Below are positions 48,914-56,639 of a DNA stretch of 64,000 bases, piece by piece. Position 1 is the first letter of the stretch; each line of letters starts with the position of its first letter. The notes beneath the pieces are model-generated. The model saw nothing but the letters and a program-made list of their open reading frames with translations. It had not been told where the DNA came from and did no database searches. Where the stretch lies: positions 248,001 through 312,000 of the forward strand of contig DISM01000004.1 in the NCBI GenBank assembly GCA_002421805.1, given 5' to 3'. This DNA comes from Candidatus Omnitrophica bacterium UBA6210 (GTDB lineage: Bacteria; Omnitrophota; Gorgyraeia; Velamenicoccales; Velamenicoccaceae). The translations under genes were made by a program, and so were the position numbers.

Positions 48914-49501
48914 TTATTTTGTCGTCCATTCTCCGCCGGGGGACTGAATGGGCGTTCCCGACGGCGCATCCTCCTGGATCCTCTTGGCGGAAATCCTGGC
49001 CGTCTCATCCACGCTGGCGTTATTCTTTCCCGCGACATACGCATAGATGGTGGAGCGGTCCCTGTTCTCCTGTTCCACAAGACCGGCTACGCTGTTATCG
49101 GCGGCCGCGCGATTAACAAGCTCCACCTGGCCGCGCATATTCTCGCCGATCACACCCTTCGCTTCCCAAGATATAAGTTCACTGCGGCGGGCCTTGCGGC
49201 GTTCGATCGCGGCACGGACGTCTTGAGGATAATCTGTTTCCACCTGGGCCCAGGCCTCTTTAACACCTAAAAGAAAGAGGCTCACTTGCTCCGCCCCCTT
49301 TGCCTTTGGTTCTGAGGAAATCATATCTTCAATACTCGCAACATCTTGAGCCACGTGCTGGTAGATATCCACACGCATCTTGACATCCACCTGGATAGGT
49401 TTCTTTGTATCGATGCTCACACGCGCGCAACCCAATAAAACAAAAAAAGTCAGCCCGATCTGAAAGGCAGGCCTTACCGGGTTCATCTTCGGAATGTTCA
49501 T
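48914..49501 (-). CDS. YnbE-YdbL fusion lipoprotein
   Basis: 195 residues. Lipoprotein signal with FVLLGC (Cys25). Residues ~25-60 (ARVSIDTKKPIQVDVKMRVD then IYQHVAQDVASIEDMIS) match YnbE, the small outer-membrane lipoprotein partner of YdbH. Residues ~95-195 (RRSELISWEAKGVIGENMRG, VNRAAADNSVAGLVEQENRD, KRIQEDAPSGTPIQSPGGEW) match YdbL (DUF1318). In Escherichia coli these are separate genes ydbH-ynbE-ydbL forming an intermembrane lipid-transport bridge and its chaperone. Here YnbE and YdbL are joined in one chain. The gene overlaps the YdbH-like gene by 4 bases. Confidence 0.85.
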   Translation of the reverse strand: MNIPKMNPVRPAFQIGLTFFVLLGCARVSIDTKKPIQVDVKMRVDIYQHVAQDVASIEDMISSEPKAKGAEQVSLFLLGVKEAWAQVETDYPQDVRAAIERRKARRSELISWEAKGVIGENMRGQVELVNRAAADNSVAGLVEQENRDRSTIYAYVAGKNNASVDETARISAKRIQEDAPSGTPIQSPGGEWTTK

Positions 49502-50481
49502 CTTTCCTTCCTTTCCCTGTGCCAGAACAACTCAAGGTCGCGGCGGCCTGCGCCCCCCTGCAAAACCACCTCCATCCTTATGTCCTGACCCAAGTTGCGT
49601 AATTCAATCTTCCCTATATCATAATAGTAATTTTTTAAATTTTCAATCACAATATTTTGATCCTCCCCGCTCCCCTGCCCCTGCTCCAGAAGGGACGGGT
49701 CCTTGATCAAAAACGACCCTCCGGAGACCGAATCCAGTTCGCCGCGCAATGTCTGCAGCTGAAAGCCTTGCATGACCAGAATGGCCTGGCCGGTAAATAT
49801 CCCGCTCGTCTCCACGCCTTTGCTGCCCCCCAACAGAGACATAACATCTTTCAAATGAATGTCCTTCAGATGAAAAACGGCGGATGAAATTTTCAGCGCC
49901 GATAACCGACGGCCCGTCGTGACAAAACCAGAGGCTTGCAGGTGGCCACCCAAAGCTTCGGCCTGCAGATCATTGAGAAGGATCCCACTTTTATTCATTA
50001 ACATTAAGATGTTGACGTCTTTGACCACTTCTTTATCAGAAGAGCAATTCTTCAGTTCCACGCGAATGCGCAGATACGGCCAGAAAGGATGTTTAACGGC
50101 CTGAAGATGAAAGCCGCGGGCCGTCCACTCCCCCCACTGGATGAACTCCGCCCGCACATCCGCTTCTTTGACAACCAGGAGGGGGTCGAAGAAAAAACCA
50201 AGCGGGGATACGCGGACCACAACGCCGGACCCCTTGACCTCCAGGCGCGGACGGCCCGCACGTTCCTCTTGAATAACGGAAAGATCACGGATGGTGACAG
50301 ACCCCGGCCCCACGGTCAGCTTCCGGACGGTGAAGGTCGCCCCCGGCATGACCCGGCGCATCTGAAAAAAGAACCAGCGTGTGGCCAGGCGGTCTTTAAG
50401 GAAAAACAGAACAAGGAGGGCAGCAAGAAAGAAACAGGCGCAAATGATGAGCGGAGTTTTTATCTTTTTACGGGCAGGCAC
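49498..50481 (-). CDS. YdbH-like intermembrane bridge protein (short)
   Basis: 327 residues. Signal-anchor TPLIICACFFLAALLVLFFL, followed by MRRVMPGATFTVRKLTVGPG SVTIRDL, beta-rich AsmA/DUF748-like sequence, and a C-terminal region LKDVMSLLGGSKGVETSGIF with GELDSVSGGSFLIKDPSLLE, which matches the C-terminal YdbH-type dicarboxylate (DUF3971-like) motif. Compared with ~880-residue YdbH of E. coli it is much shorter. The adjacent YnbE-YdbL fusion makes the assignment. Inner-membrane anchored, periplasm-spanning, inferred phospholipid transport. Confidence 0.78.
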   Translation of the reverse strand: MPARKKIKTPLIICACFFLAALLVLFFLKDRLATRWFFFQMRRVMPGATFTVRKLTVGPGSVTIRDLSVIQEERAGRPRLEVKGSGVVVRVSPLGFFFDPLLVVKEADVRAEFIQWGEWTARGFHLQAVKHPFWPYLRIRVELKNCSSDKEVVKDVNILMLMNKSGILLNDLQAEALGGHLQASGFVTTGRRLSALKISSAVFHLKDIHLKDVMSLLGGSKGVETSGIFTGQAILVMQGFQLQTLRGELDSVSGGSFLIKDPSLLEQGQGSGEDQNIVIENLKNYYYDIGKIELRNLGQDIRMEVVLQGGAGRRDLELFWHRERKER

Positions 50482-50484
50482 CGT

Positions 50485-51003
50485 TTATCCGTTCTCCTGG
50501 AACGAGGAAGGGTCCACAAGGTAAAGGATCTCCATATCGTCCGTAATGTCATCGTCGGAAGACAACGCTCCCTGCTCGTCCGAAGCCTCATCCATCAACC
50601 AGGCCGCATCGTTGACCAGCGTCTCTTCCTGTGCCGCCGGAGAAAAAATCCTCAGATGCGTAGCCAGGGCAAACATGATGACGAGGACCGGAAGAGCGAT
50701 GAGCGCCGGGCGCCACACGGGCGCGACCAAAACGAACCGCCGACCGGCGCGGGGCAGCCGTCCGCATTCGCGTTCCAAGATCTTCTTTTGCAGACCGGCA
50801 TCGAACTTCTTCCAGAAATCCTCCGGCATCTGCGCTCCGCGATGCAAACCGGCAGCCTGGAGCCCCCGACGGAGTTCCTCCAGACGGCCGCGACAGGCCG
50901 GACAATTCTCCAGATGCGCCCGCACTCCTGCGGCTTGGCGCTCTGAAAGCTCTCCCTCGGCAAAATCAAGCAGTTTCCGTTTGACAAAAAAACACATGCC
51001 CAT
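50485..51003 (-). CDS. Anti-sigma factor with zinc-finger domain
   Basis: 172 residues from ATG at 51003 (GAGGGTTTT upstream). KLLDFAEGELSERQAAGVRA then HLENCPACRGRLEELRRGLQ is an anti-sigma zinc-finger (H-x3-C-x2-C), followed by a linker and one membrane segment (PALIALPVLVIMFALATHLR) at ~115-135 and a short acidic periplasmic tail (LSSDDDITDDMEILYL). It should bind the ECF sigma encoded immediately upstream and hold it at the membrane. Confidence 0.88.
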   Translation of the reverse strand: MGMCFFVKRKLLDFAEGELSERQAAGVRAHLENCPACRGRLEELRRGLQAAGLHRGAQMPEDFWKKFDAGLQKKILERECGRLPRAGRRFVLVAPVWRPALIALPVLVIMFALATHLRIFSPAAQEETLVNDAAWLMDEASDEQGALSSDDDITDDMEILYLVDPSSFQENG

Positions 51004-51017
51004 AAAACCCTCGTTTG

Positions 51018-51614
51018 TTACGAACGTCCGCGAATGTACGGCTCCATGATCCTGCCGATATGTCGGACAGCCCGGAAAATATGGACTTTGGCAGTCGGGG
51101 TCCTGCACCCCAGGATACGCGCCACCTCTTCAGCCTTTAAACCCTGAAAATACCTCAAAGAGAATGCCTCTCTCTGCCGGTCCGGAAGCTCACACAGCGC
51201 TCGGCTCAGTATATCCTCGTATTCACGCTCTTGCGCCATCATGTCGGGCCTTAATGTCATATCAGGGACGCTTTTGGCGATCCCGTTCTCGTCCTCTTCA
51301 TCAAGCGAATAGGAAAAGAGCCGCCGGGACCTCCCCCGCCGGCGCAGCGCGTCGCGGGTCAGATTGATCAGGATCCTGTAAAACCACGTCTTGAATCCGG
51401 ATTCTCCCCGGAACCGCTCCAAACCCTCGTAAGCCCGCAGGAACCCTTCCTGAAGGATATCCGCGGCGTCCTCGGCATTCCCGATAAGGCTGTAAACGAA
51501 CCCATAAGCCTGGCGCTGGTGCATCCTCACCAGTTCGTCGAATGCGGCCTTCTCGCCTTCCTGAAAACGGCGCACACACTCCAGGCTTCTTTGGGTATCA
51601 GCGGACGTCGTCAT
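51018..51614 (-). CDS. ECF-type RNA polymerase sigma factor
   Basis: 198 residues from ATG at 51614. Region 2: FDELVRMHQRQAYGFVYSLI, NAEDAADILQEGFLRAYEGL and FRGESGFKTWFYRILINLTR. Region 4: LCELPDRQREAFSLRYFQGL and KAEEVARILGCRTPTAKVHI. No region 3 or extra domains, so group 4 (ECF). Directly followed by its anti-sigma and overlapped 17 bases by the repeat protein upstream. The predicted promoter at 52322-52347 suits an ECF sigma, so autoregulation is likely. Confidence 0.93.
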   Translation of the reverse strand: MTTSADTQRSLECVRRFQEGEKAAFDELVRMHQRQAYGFVYSLIGNAEDAADILQEGFLRAYEGLERFRGESGFKTWFYRILINLTRDALRRRGRSRRLFSYSLDEEDENGIAKSVPDMTLRPDMMAQEREYEDILSRALCELPDRQREAFSLRYFQGLKAEEVARILGCRTPTAKVHIFRAVRHIGRIMEPYIRGRS

Positions 51615-52224
51615 ATCCGGCGTCTTTCCGTTGCGGCGCTCTCGGCCCCGGAACTCCGTGTCCCCGCCGGCCCGGCCCGAGCCGCTCTTTGAGACGCGGA
51701 TGCTTTTCGAGGAACTCACGGAAGGCCTCGGGGTCTTTCTCCCTCAGCTCCTTCAAATGTCCCAGCTTCTGTCTAAAAGCCACGACCTTCTCGTACTTCT
51801 GGGGATCGGTCTCTTTGAGCCTGTCGAGACGTTCCTCGACGCGTTGGCGCCGGCGTTCAACGATCTGACGGAATCTCTCGGGATCTTCAGTCTTCAGACG
51901 CCGCAGGCGTTCGATCTTCATCTGGCGGATCTTGGCGACAACCTGCTCGTATTTTTGCGGATCCTTCTCTTTCAAATCCTGGAGTCTCCCGCGCAGATCC
52001 TGCGCGCGTTCCCGGACCATCTCGCGGAACTTCTCCGGATCTTCCTGCCTTAAACGGTCAGCCTTTTGGCGCAAGTCTCTGTAACGGCCGGAGTCAACGG
52101 CCGCCGGCCTCGGCTCCTGGTCATCGTCCTCGGCGAGGCCGGGCGAAGAAAAACAAAAACTCCCCGCCGCCAAAACCAGGACGCTCGCGTACACAAACAA
52201 TAATTGTTTGGTGGAATTTCTCAT
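51598..52224 (-). CDS. Periplasmic helical protein with 26-residue DPE repeats
   Basis: 208 residues from ATG at 52224 (GGAGGGTGCC upstream). Signal peptide KQLLFVYASVLVLAAGSFCF ending SSPGLA. The mature part contains five DP motifs (DPEKF, DPQKY, DPERF, DPQKY, DPEAF) spaced 26, 26, 26 and 24 residues, each followed by a charged helix rich in Arg/Lys/Glu. No named family recognised. First gene of the sigma/anti-sigma operon; by analogy with other periplasmic modulators (CpxP, Spy, ZraP types) it could sense envelope stress, which is inference. C-terminus is Gly/Pro/Arg rich. Confidence 0.75.
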   Translation of the reverse strand: MRNSTKQLLFVYASVLVLAAGSFCFSSPGLAEDDDQEPRPAAVDSGRYRDLRQKADRLRQEDPEKFREMVRERAQDLRGRLQDLKEKDPQKYEQVVAKIRQMKIERLRRLKTEDPERFRQIVERRRQRVEERLDRLKETDPQKYEKVVAFRQKLGHLKELREKDPEAFREFLEKHPRLKERLGPGRRGHGVPGPRAPQRKDAGYDDVR

Positions 52225-52321
52225 GGCACCCTCCCTGCCTTCACGGGCCTGGCCCGCAAGCAGACCACGCATCACCTGTGTTTACGCAGCCGGCAGGCTT
52301 TTTGGCTCGCCTTTCAACAGT

Positions 52322-52347
52322 TTAGACGAAAAAAGAGCCAAAAAGTT
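52322..52347 (-). promoter_or_regulatory. ECF-type promoter of the sigma/YdbH operon
   Basis: On the minus strand AACTT (52347-52343) and TCTAA (52326-52322) are separated by 16 bases, matching the AAC-T -35 and GTC-AA -10 of RpoE-like sigma factors. It lies ~100 bases upstream of the repeat-protein ATG and just after the nuclease gene stop. Confidence 0.65.
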
Positions 52348-52353
52348 TACCCA

Positions 52354-53799
52354 TCACTCTTCATAAAGGAGGACTTCTTCGTCCTTTTGCGGCATATAAG
52401 GATTCAGATGGTATTCGAGAAGCCGGTCATAAAGGCTCTTGGTCTGTTCCTCATCCCCGTGCACAAGAAATACCTTTTTGAACGGCGAGCACTCCTGGGC
52501 ATAATGCAGGAGGTCGTTGGAATCCGCGTGGCCCGAGAGCGCGTTGATCACGACCACTTCGGCGTTCAATTCGTACTCAAGGCCGTAGATCCTGACCATG
52601 CGCTCGCGGTCCACGATCCGTTTTCCCAGCGTGTTCTTGGCCATGTAGCCGACGATAAGGACCGTATTGCGGGACTCCGTGATATTGTTCTTCAGATGAT
52701 GCAGGACGCGGCCGGCTTCGCACATGCCGGAACCGGCCAGGATGATCATCGGGCGCTTGTCATTATTGAGGGACTTGGATTCCTCCTGCCCCTGCACGTA
52801 ATGAAGATGTACGAAATCAAATGGGCTGTGTTCTTTGCGGATCATGTTCTTGGCCTCATGATCCATATAGTGGACATTGTTACGAAAGACCTCCGTGATC
52901 CTGGTCGCCAGGGGCGAATCCACATAGATAGGGATCTCCGGGATCGCTTTTTCCTTCAGGAGTTCGCTGATATAGTAGAGGACCTCCTGGGTGCGCTCCA
53001 GGGCGAAGGCCGGGATGATGATCTTGCCGTTGCGCGCCACGGTCCTGGTGATCGTCTCGCGCAACTTTTCCTTGGCTTCCGAGATCGGGGCATGCATCCT
53101 GCCGCCGTAGGTGGATTCCAACACGAGATAATCCAGGTCGTGGAAGACCGTAGGGTCATTGAGCATCGGCAGGTCTTTCCTGCCCAGGTCGACGGCGTAT
53201 CCGATGCGGACCGCCTTGCGGCCCATACGCACCTCGACCAGGATGACGCTGGCGCCGAGGATATGGCCGGCGTCATAAAACGTCAGCGTCACATCGTTGC
53301 TCACCTTGAATCTCTGGCCATAATGCAGGGGCCTGAACTTTCCCATCGCCCGAAGAGCTTCACGCTCGGTGTAGAGGGGCCCGCGGAACGGTGAGGCATC
53401 CCGCCGGCTGCGCCCCTCTATGCGCCGGCCGATCTTTCTCAAATACCTGAAGTCTTCTTCCTGGACTCTTGCGCTATCCGTCAGCATCTGCTTGCAGAGG
53501 TCGCGTGTGGCCGAGGTCGTGTAGATCTTCGAACGCAAGCCGTATTTCAAAAGCGTCGGAATATTACCGCAATGGTCGATGTGCGCATGGGACAGCGCGA
53601 CAGCGCTCACCCGGGAAAGGTGATAAGAAAATGTCGTATTGACCTTGTAGAACTCCTCGCGGTGGCCGTAAAACAATCCGGCATCGATCAAGACCTGTGA
53701 TTTCGGCGTCGTCAACAAATGGCTGGATCCCGTCACCGTCCTGACGCCGCCGAGAAATTTGAGTCTCACCTGCGGCCATGCGCGCTTGTTCTTCTTCAT
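52354..53799 (-). CDS. Beta-CASP metallo-beta-lactamase ribonuclease-like protein
   Basis: 481 residues. VRLKFLGGVRTVTGSSHLLT, LSHAHIDHCGNIPTLLKYGL (HxHxDH zinc site), ESTYGGRMHAPISEAKEKLR, AGSGMCEAGRVLHHLKNNIT, INALSGHADSNDLLHYAQEC and VFLVHGDEEQTKSLYDRLLE are successive MBL and beta-CASP/RNA-specificity motifs, as in CPSF-like bacterial RNases. Cytoplasmic RNA-processing enzyme. Confidence 0.95.
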   Translation of the reverse strand: MKKNKRAWPQVRLKFLGGVRTVTGSSHLLTTPKSQVLIDAGLFYGHREEFYKVNTTFSYHLSRVSAVALSHAHIDHCGNIPTLLKYGLRSKIYTTSATRDLCKQMLTDSARVQEEDFRYLRKIGRRIEGRSRRDASPFRGPLYTEREALRAMGKFRPLHYGQRFKVSNDVTLTFYDAGHILGASVILVEVRMGRKAVRIGYAVDLGRKDLPMLNDPTVFHDLDYLVLESTYGGRMHAPISEAKEKLRETITRTVARNGKIIIPAFALERTQEVLYYISELLKEKAIPEIPIYVDSPLATRITEVFRNNVHYMDHEAKNMIRKEHSPFDFVHLHYVQGQEESKSLNNDKRPMIILAGSGMCEAGRVLHHLKNNITESRNTVLIVGYMAKNTLGKRIVDRERMVRIYGLEYELNAEVVVINALSGHADSNDLLHYAQECSPFKKVFLVHGDEEQTKSLYDRLLEYHLNPYMPQKDEEVLLYEE

Positions 53800-53802
53800 C
53801 GC

Positions 53803-54408
53803 TTAGATGTCCTTTCTCTCATATTGTTCCCACGGGCGGCTGTGCCCTTCCTCCAGAAGCATCTGGAGCAGCAATTCCACGTCCTTCCAGGAAAAACCGA
53901 CGCCGAACTGTCCGCGGATATAACCCCTGCGGTCGATCAAATACAAAGACACGCCGCCGAGCTGTTCATAAGCCATCTGGATCGAACCGTCCGAATCCAT
54001 GACGACGGGGAATCCAATGCCGAACCTCCGGATCTCATTGATAACCACGGCCTCCGATACATTCACGCCCATTTCCGAATCGTGGACACCGATCACTTCC
54101 AGCCCCTGGTCCCTGTAGCGGTCACGCAGGGCATTGACCTGCCGGATCACCTCCGCCGCATTCATGTCATTGCTGCCCCAGAAAACCAGGAAGATGACAT
54201 TCCCCTGCAGAGACTTCAGGCTGATCTTTGGATATTGCTCGATATTGAACCAGACAGCGCCCCTGATCTCGGGCGCCCGGCGCAGCGCCTCGGGGGACAA
54301 GACGCAGGCGCCGGAAGAAACAAGGGAGAAAAAAAGAAGGAACGAAAGAAGCAGTGTCCGGCAGAGGACCATCATCCTGATAGATCTATGCATAGCCGAT
54401 AAGGACAT
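53803..54408 (-). CDS. Redoxin/TlpA-like protein lacking the CxxC active site
   Basis: 201 residues if ATG at 54408 is used (several in-frame ATGs nearby). Signal peptide CRTLLLSFLLFFSLVSSGAC. Thioredoxin-like core ISLKSLQGNVIFLVFWGSND, LRDRYRDQGLEVIGVHDSEM and LGGVSLYLIDRRGYIRGQFG matches TlpA/AhpC. Where family members have W-C-x-x-C, this reads WGSND, with no cysteine in the mature active site. It is probably a binding or structural variant rather than an oxidoreductase. Adjacent to the beta-CASP gene. Confidence 0.82.
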   Translation of the reverse strand: MSLSAMHRSIRMMVLCRTLLLSFLLFFSLVSSGACVLSPEALRRAPEIRGAVWFNIEQYPKISLKSLQGNVIFLVFWGSNDMNAAEVIRQVNALRDRYRDQGLEVIGVHDSEMGVNVSEAVVINEIRRFGIGFPVVMDSDGSIQMAYEQLGGVSLYLIDRRGYIRGQFGVGFSWKDVELLLQMLLEEGHSRPWEQYERKDI

Positions 54409-54416
54409 GGGATCGA

Positions 54417-54935
54417 TCAAAGGGCAAACTTGGATTTTAGGCGCCCGGTCGAACTGATCTCGACGATCTCGAAAACTTTCACTTTCAGGATGATGAATTT
54501 CTCCGGCAGCGAGATATCCAGGGGCGAGGCCTTCTCCCCTGTCCTGACGTTGAACAGGATGCGCTCGACCGTGAAATTCGTCTTGATCTGCTGGAACTCC
54601 TCGGAAAGCCTCTCGAACTCTTCGCCGGAGGAAACCACGGTAACGGCGCCGTTCAACTGGTAACCCGTCAAGGTCTTCTCGTCGACAAAAGAAAGGGAGA
54701 CGCGGGGGTTGGTCTTCAGATTGGTATAGGTCGACCCCATGACATAGTCGACAAGATAGACCAGGTTATGGTCGACCTTTGCGATCAGCTTGGGCGCCAC
54801 ATTAGGCATACGCTCCTCATTGCATGTGGCAACATTGACAAATTTCCCCCTGGAGAGAAACGGCAGATAATTATGCAGGAGGTTCTGCCTCTCTTCCGGC
54901 GTGATCGGTTCATAGACTTTCTTATGGCGTTCCAT
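54417..54935 (-). CDS. Pyridoxamine 5'-phosphate oxidase-like FMN-binding protein
   Basis: 172 residues. FLSRGKFVNVATCNEERMPN, VAPKLIAKVDHNLVYLVDYV and TYTNLKTNPRVSLSFVDEKT match the split-barrel FMN family. Second such protein in the window. Function not known. Confidence 0.85.
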   Translation of the reverse strand: MERHKKVYEPITPEERQNLLHNYLPFLSRGKFVNVATCNEERMPNVAPKLIAKVDHNLVYLVDYVMGSTYTNLKTNPRVSLSFVDEKTLTGYQLNGAVTVVSSGEEFERLSEEFQQIKTNFTVERILFNVRTGEKASPLDISLPEKFIILKVKVFEIVEISSTGRLKSKFAL

Positions 54936-54960
54936 GCGTCTCCTTCAATGGTCCGCAACC

Positions 54961-55593
54961 TTACGGGAAAAATACTTTTTTAGAGGGGCATGTTTGGGCC
55001 AGGACGCACACCGGGCACTTCGGCGCTTTGGCCGCGCACGTCTGACGGCCATGCAGGATCAGCCGCAGGCTGAAATCTCCCCATTCGCGCCGCGGCACCT
55101 GGCGCATCAGGTCCTCTTCGATCTTGACGGGATCGTCGTATGTTGTCAGGCCCAGCCGCCGGCTCGTACGCATCACATGCGTATCCACGGCGATACCCTC
55201 GTTGACACCGAACGCGCTGTAGAGGACGACGTTGGCTGTCTTGCGCGCCACGCCGGGAAGGGTCAGAAGCTCCGGCATCGTCCGGGGCACCTTGCCGCCG
55301 AAGTCTGCCACGATCCTTTTGGCGGCACCGATGATATTTTTCGCCTTGTTGCGGTAGAACCCCGTCGACCGGATCTCCTGTTCCAAAACCGCCGGTTTGG
55401 CCTTTGCGTAATCCTGCGGCGTCCTGTATTTTTTAAAAAGGCCTTTCGTCACGAGATTCACGCGCGCATCCGTACACTGCGCCGACAGGATCGTCGCCAC
55501 CAGAAGCTCAAGGGGATTACGGCAATACAGGGCGATGCGCGCGGAGGGGTATTTTTTCTTCAAACGCCTGATGATCTCACCCGCCCTGTCCAT
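54961..55593 (-). CDS. nth: Endonuclease III
   Basis: 210 residues from ATG at 55593. LLVATILSAQCTDARVNLVT, LLTLPGVARKTANVVLYSAF (helix-hairpin-helix with catalytic Lys), VDTHVMRTSRRLGL (catalytic Asp) and C-x6-C-x2-C-x5-C at the end for the [4Fe-4S] cluster. Bifunctional DNA glycosylase/AP lyase removing oxidised pyrimidines. Confidence 0.97.
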   Translation of the reverse strand: MDRAGEIIRRLKKKYPSARIALYCRNPLELLVATILSAQCTDARVNLVTKGLFKKYRTPQDYAKAKPAVLEQEIRSTGFYRNKAKNIIGAAKRIVADFGGKVPRTMPELLTLPGVARKTANVVLYSAFGVNEGIAVDTHVMRTSRRLGLTTYDDPVKIEEDLMRQVPRREWGDFSLRLILHGRQTCAAKAPKCPVCVLAQTCPSKKVFFP

Positions 55594-55621
55594 CTTCCCT
55601 CCAGGCCGCCCCGGGACCCTG

Positions 55622-56038
55622 TTACGGCTTTTCACCTTCCGGCGAAGGACGGAGGCCGCGATGGGTGTTGAGCGTTACCTGCAACACCTGCATCAGCTGT
55701 TCAAATGTATAGTTTTTGGCGAAGAACCCGGAAACCCCGAGGGCGCGGGCCGCAACGATCTTGCCCTCATCGCCATACGCCGATGTCAACAGGATGACCG
55801 GCAGTTCCTGGTCCGTCTGGCGGATGATCTCCAAGGTCTCCAGGCCGCCCTGGCCCGGCATGTTGATATCCATAAAAACGATATCCGGCCGCCGCGCAGA
55901 GATGGCATCCAGGGCTTGACGGCCGTCCGACGCCATGGCAACGTCATACCCCTTGGAACGCAGCCAAAAAGAAATAGGCTCGATAAAATCCTTCTCGTCA
56001 TCAACGAGTAAAATATATTTAGGGGGTTGCTGTGGCAT
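55622..56038 (-). CDS. Single-domain response regulator receiver
   Basis: 138 residues from ATG at 56038. KYILLVDDEKDFIEPISFWL (acidic pair), DIVFMDINMPGQGGLETLEI (phospho-Asp), ILLTSAYGDEGKI (Thr/Ser) and GFFAKNYTFEQLMQVLQ (Lys) make a complete receiver. No output domain, so it acts by protein contact or as a phosphorelay member. No kinase nearby. Confidence 0.93.
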   Translation of the reverse strand: MPQQPPKYILLVDDEKDFIEPISFWLRSKGYDVAMASDGRQALDAISARRPDIVFMDINMPGQGGLETLEIIRQTDQELPVILLTSAYGDEGKIVAARALGVSGFFAKNYTFEQLMQVLQVTLNTHRGLRPSPEGEKP

Positions 56039-56447
56039 GGGTGTCCGTATCCGTGAATATGACGGCCCTGGCGGAAGCAGCGGCATTATGTCTCGTCGAC
56101 ATCAGGCGACCGCAAAACCAGGCCTTGTTTTCCTTGTCCTCCTGGAAATTCATATCGATCAACGCGTCCGCCCCGGCCAGCCGCGCCCGTTTCCTTAATT
56201 CCTCCTCGACCTCCTGGCGGCCTGTCTTCGGCTGGGCGGTGACCTTCACGACACCAATCTCCCTATAAGGGCGTGTGACTTCCTGACTTCCTTCATAGAT
56301 GGGGATCTCGGCGTCTGCGGCCTTGGGCGTAAAAACCCTGCCCGTCATATCATAATATTCCGAGCGCATGAGCATGCACTGGGCGCATCCGCTTACCATA
56401 GAAAACAGTAAACAGAGCAGAGAAAACAGGAAAACAAAAGAAGGCAT
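56019..56447 (-). CDS. Lipoprotein of unknown function
   Basis: 142 residues from ATG at 56447 (GGAGG upstream). Signal PSFVFLFSLLCLLFSMVSGC with lipobox. Mature part VTRPYREIGVVKVTAQPKTG and EELRKRARLAGADALIDMNF looks like the small beta-alpha fold of stress-related lipoproteins; family not fixed. Overlaps the receiver gene start by 20 bases. Confidence 0.65.
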   Translation of the reverse strand: MPSFVFLFSLLCLLFSMVSGCAQCMLMRSEYYDMTGRVFTPKAADAEIPIYEGSQEVTRPYREIGVVKVTAQPKTGRQEVEEELRKRARLAGADALIDMNFQEDKENKAWFCGRLMSTRHNAAASARAVIFTDTDTHATATP

Positions 56448-56516
56448 TAAAAATCCCGGCCTCCAGGGTCTCAACAATGAAATGGTTCCATCTCCGTCTT
56501 GCCTCTTGATCCTCAT

Positions 56517-56580
56517 TCATCACCCCATCTGTTCTCTGTACTCTGTGCTCTATATTCTCTATTAACTCATCCATTATATC
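56517..56580. repeat. Degenerate CTCTGT-type simple repeat
   Basis: TGTTCTCTGTACTCTGTGCT continuing CTATATTCTCTATT in the gap before hemW. No gene or structure. Confidence 0.5.
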
Positions 56581-56639
56581 TGCAGGACAGGAAAAATTCT
56601 AAGCCTTTTTTGAGCATATCCCCGCTGTCTTAAAAGACG

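Noticed and set aside
52204..53394. 396-codon plus-strand open frame
   Set aside because: Antisense to the beta-CASP nuclease gene, which has every family motif.
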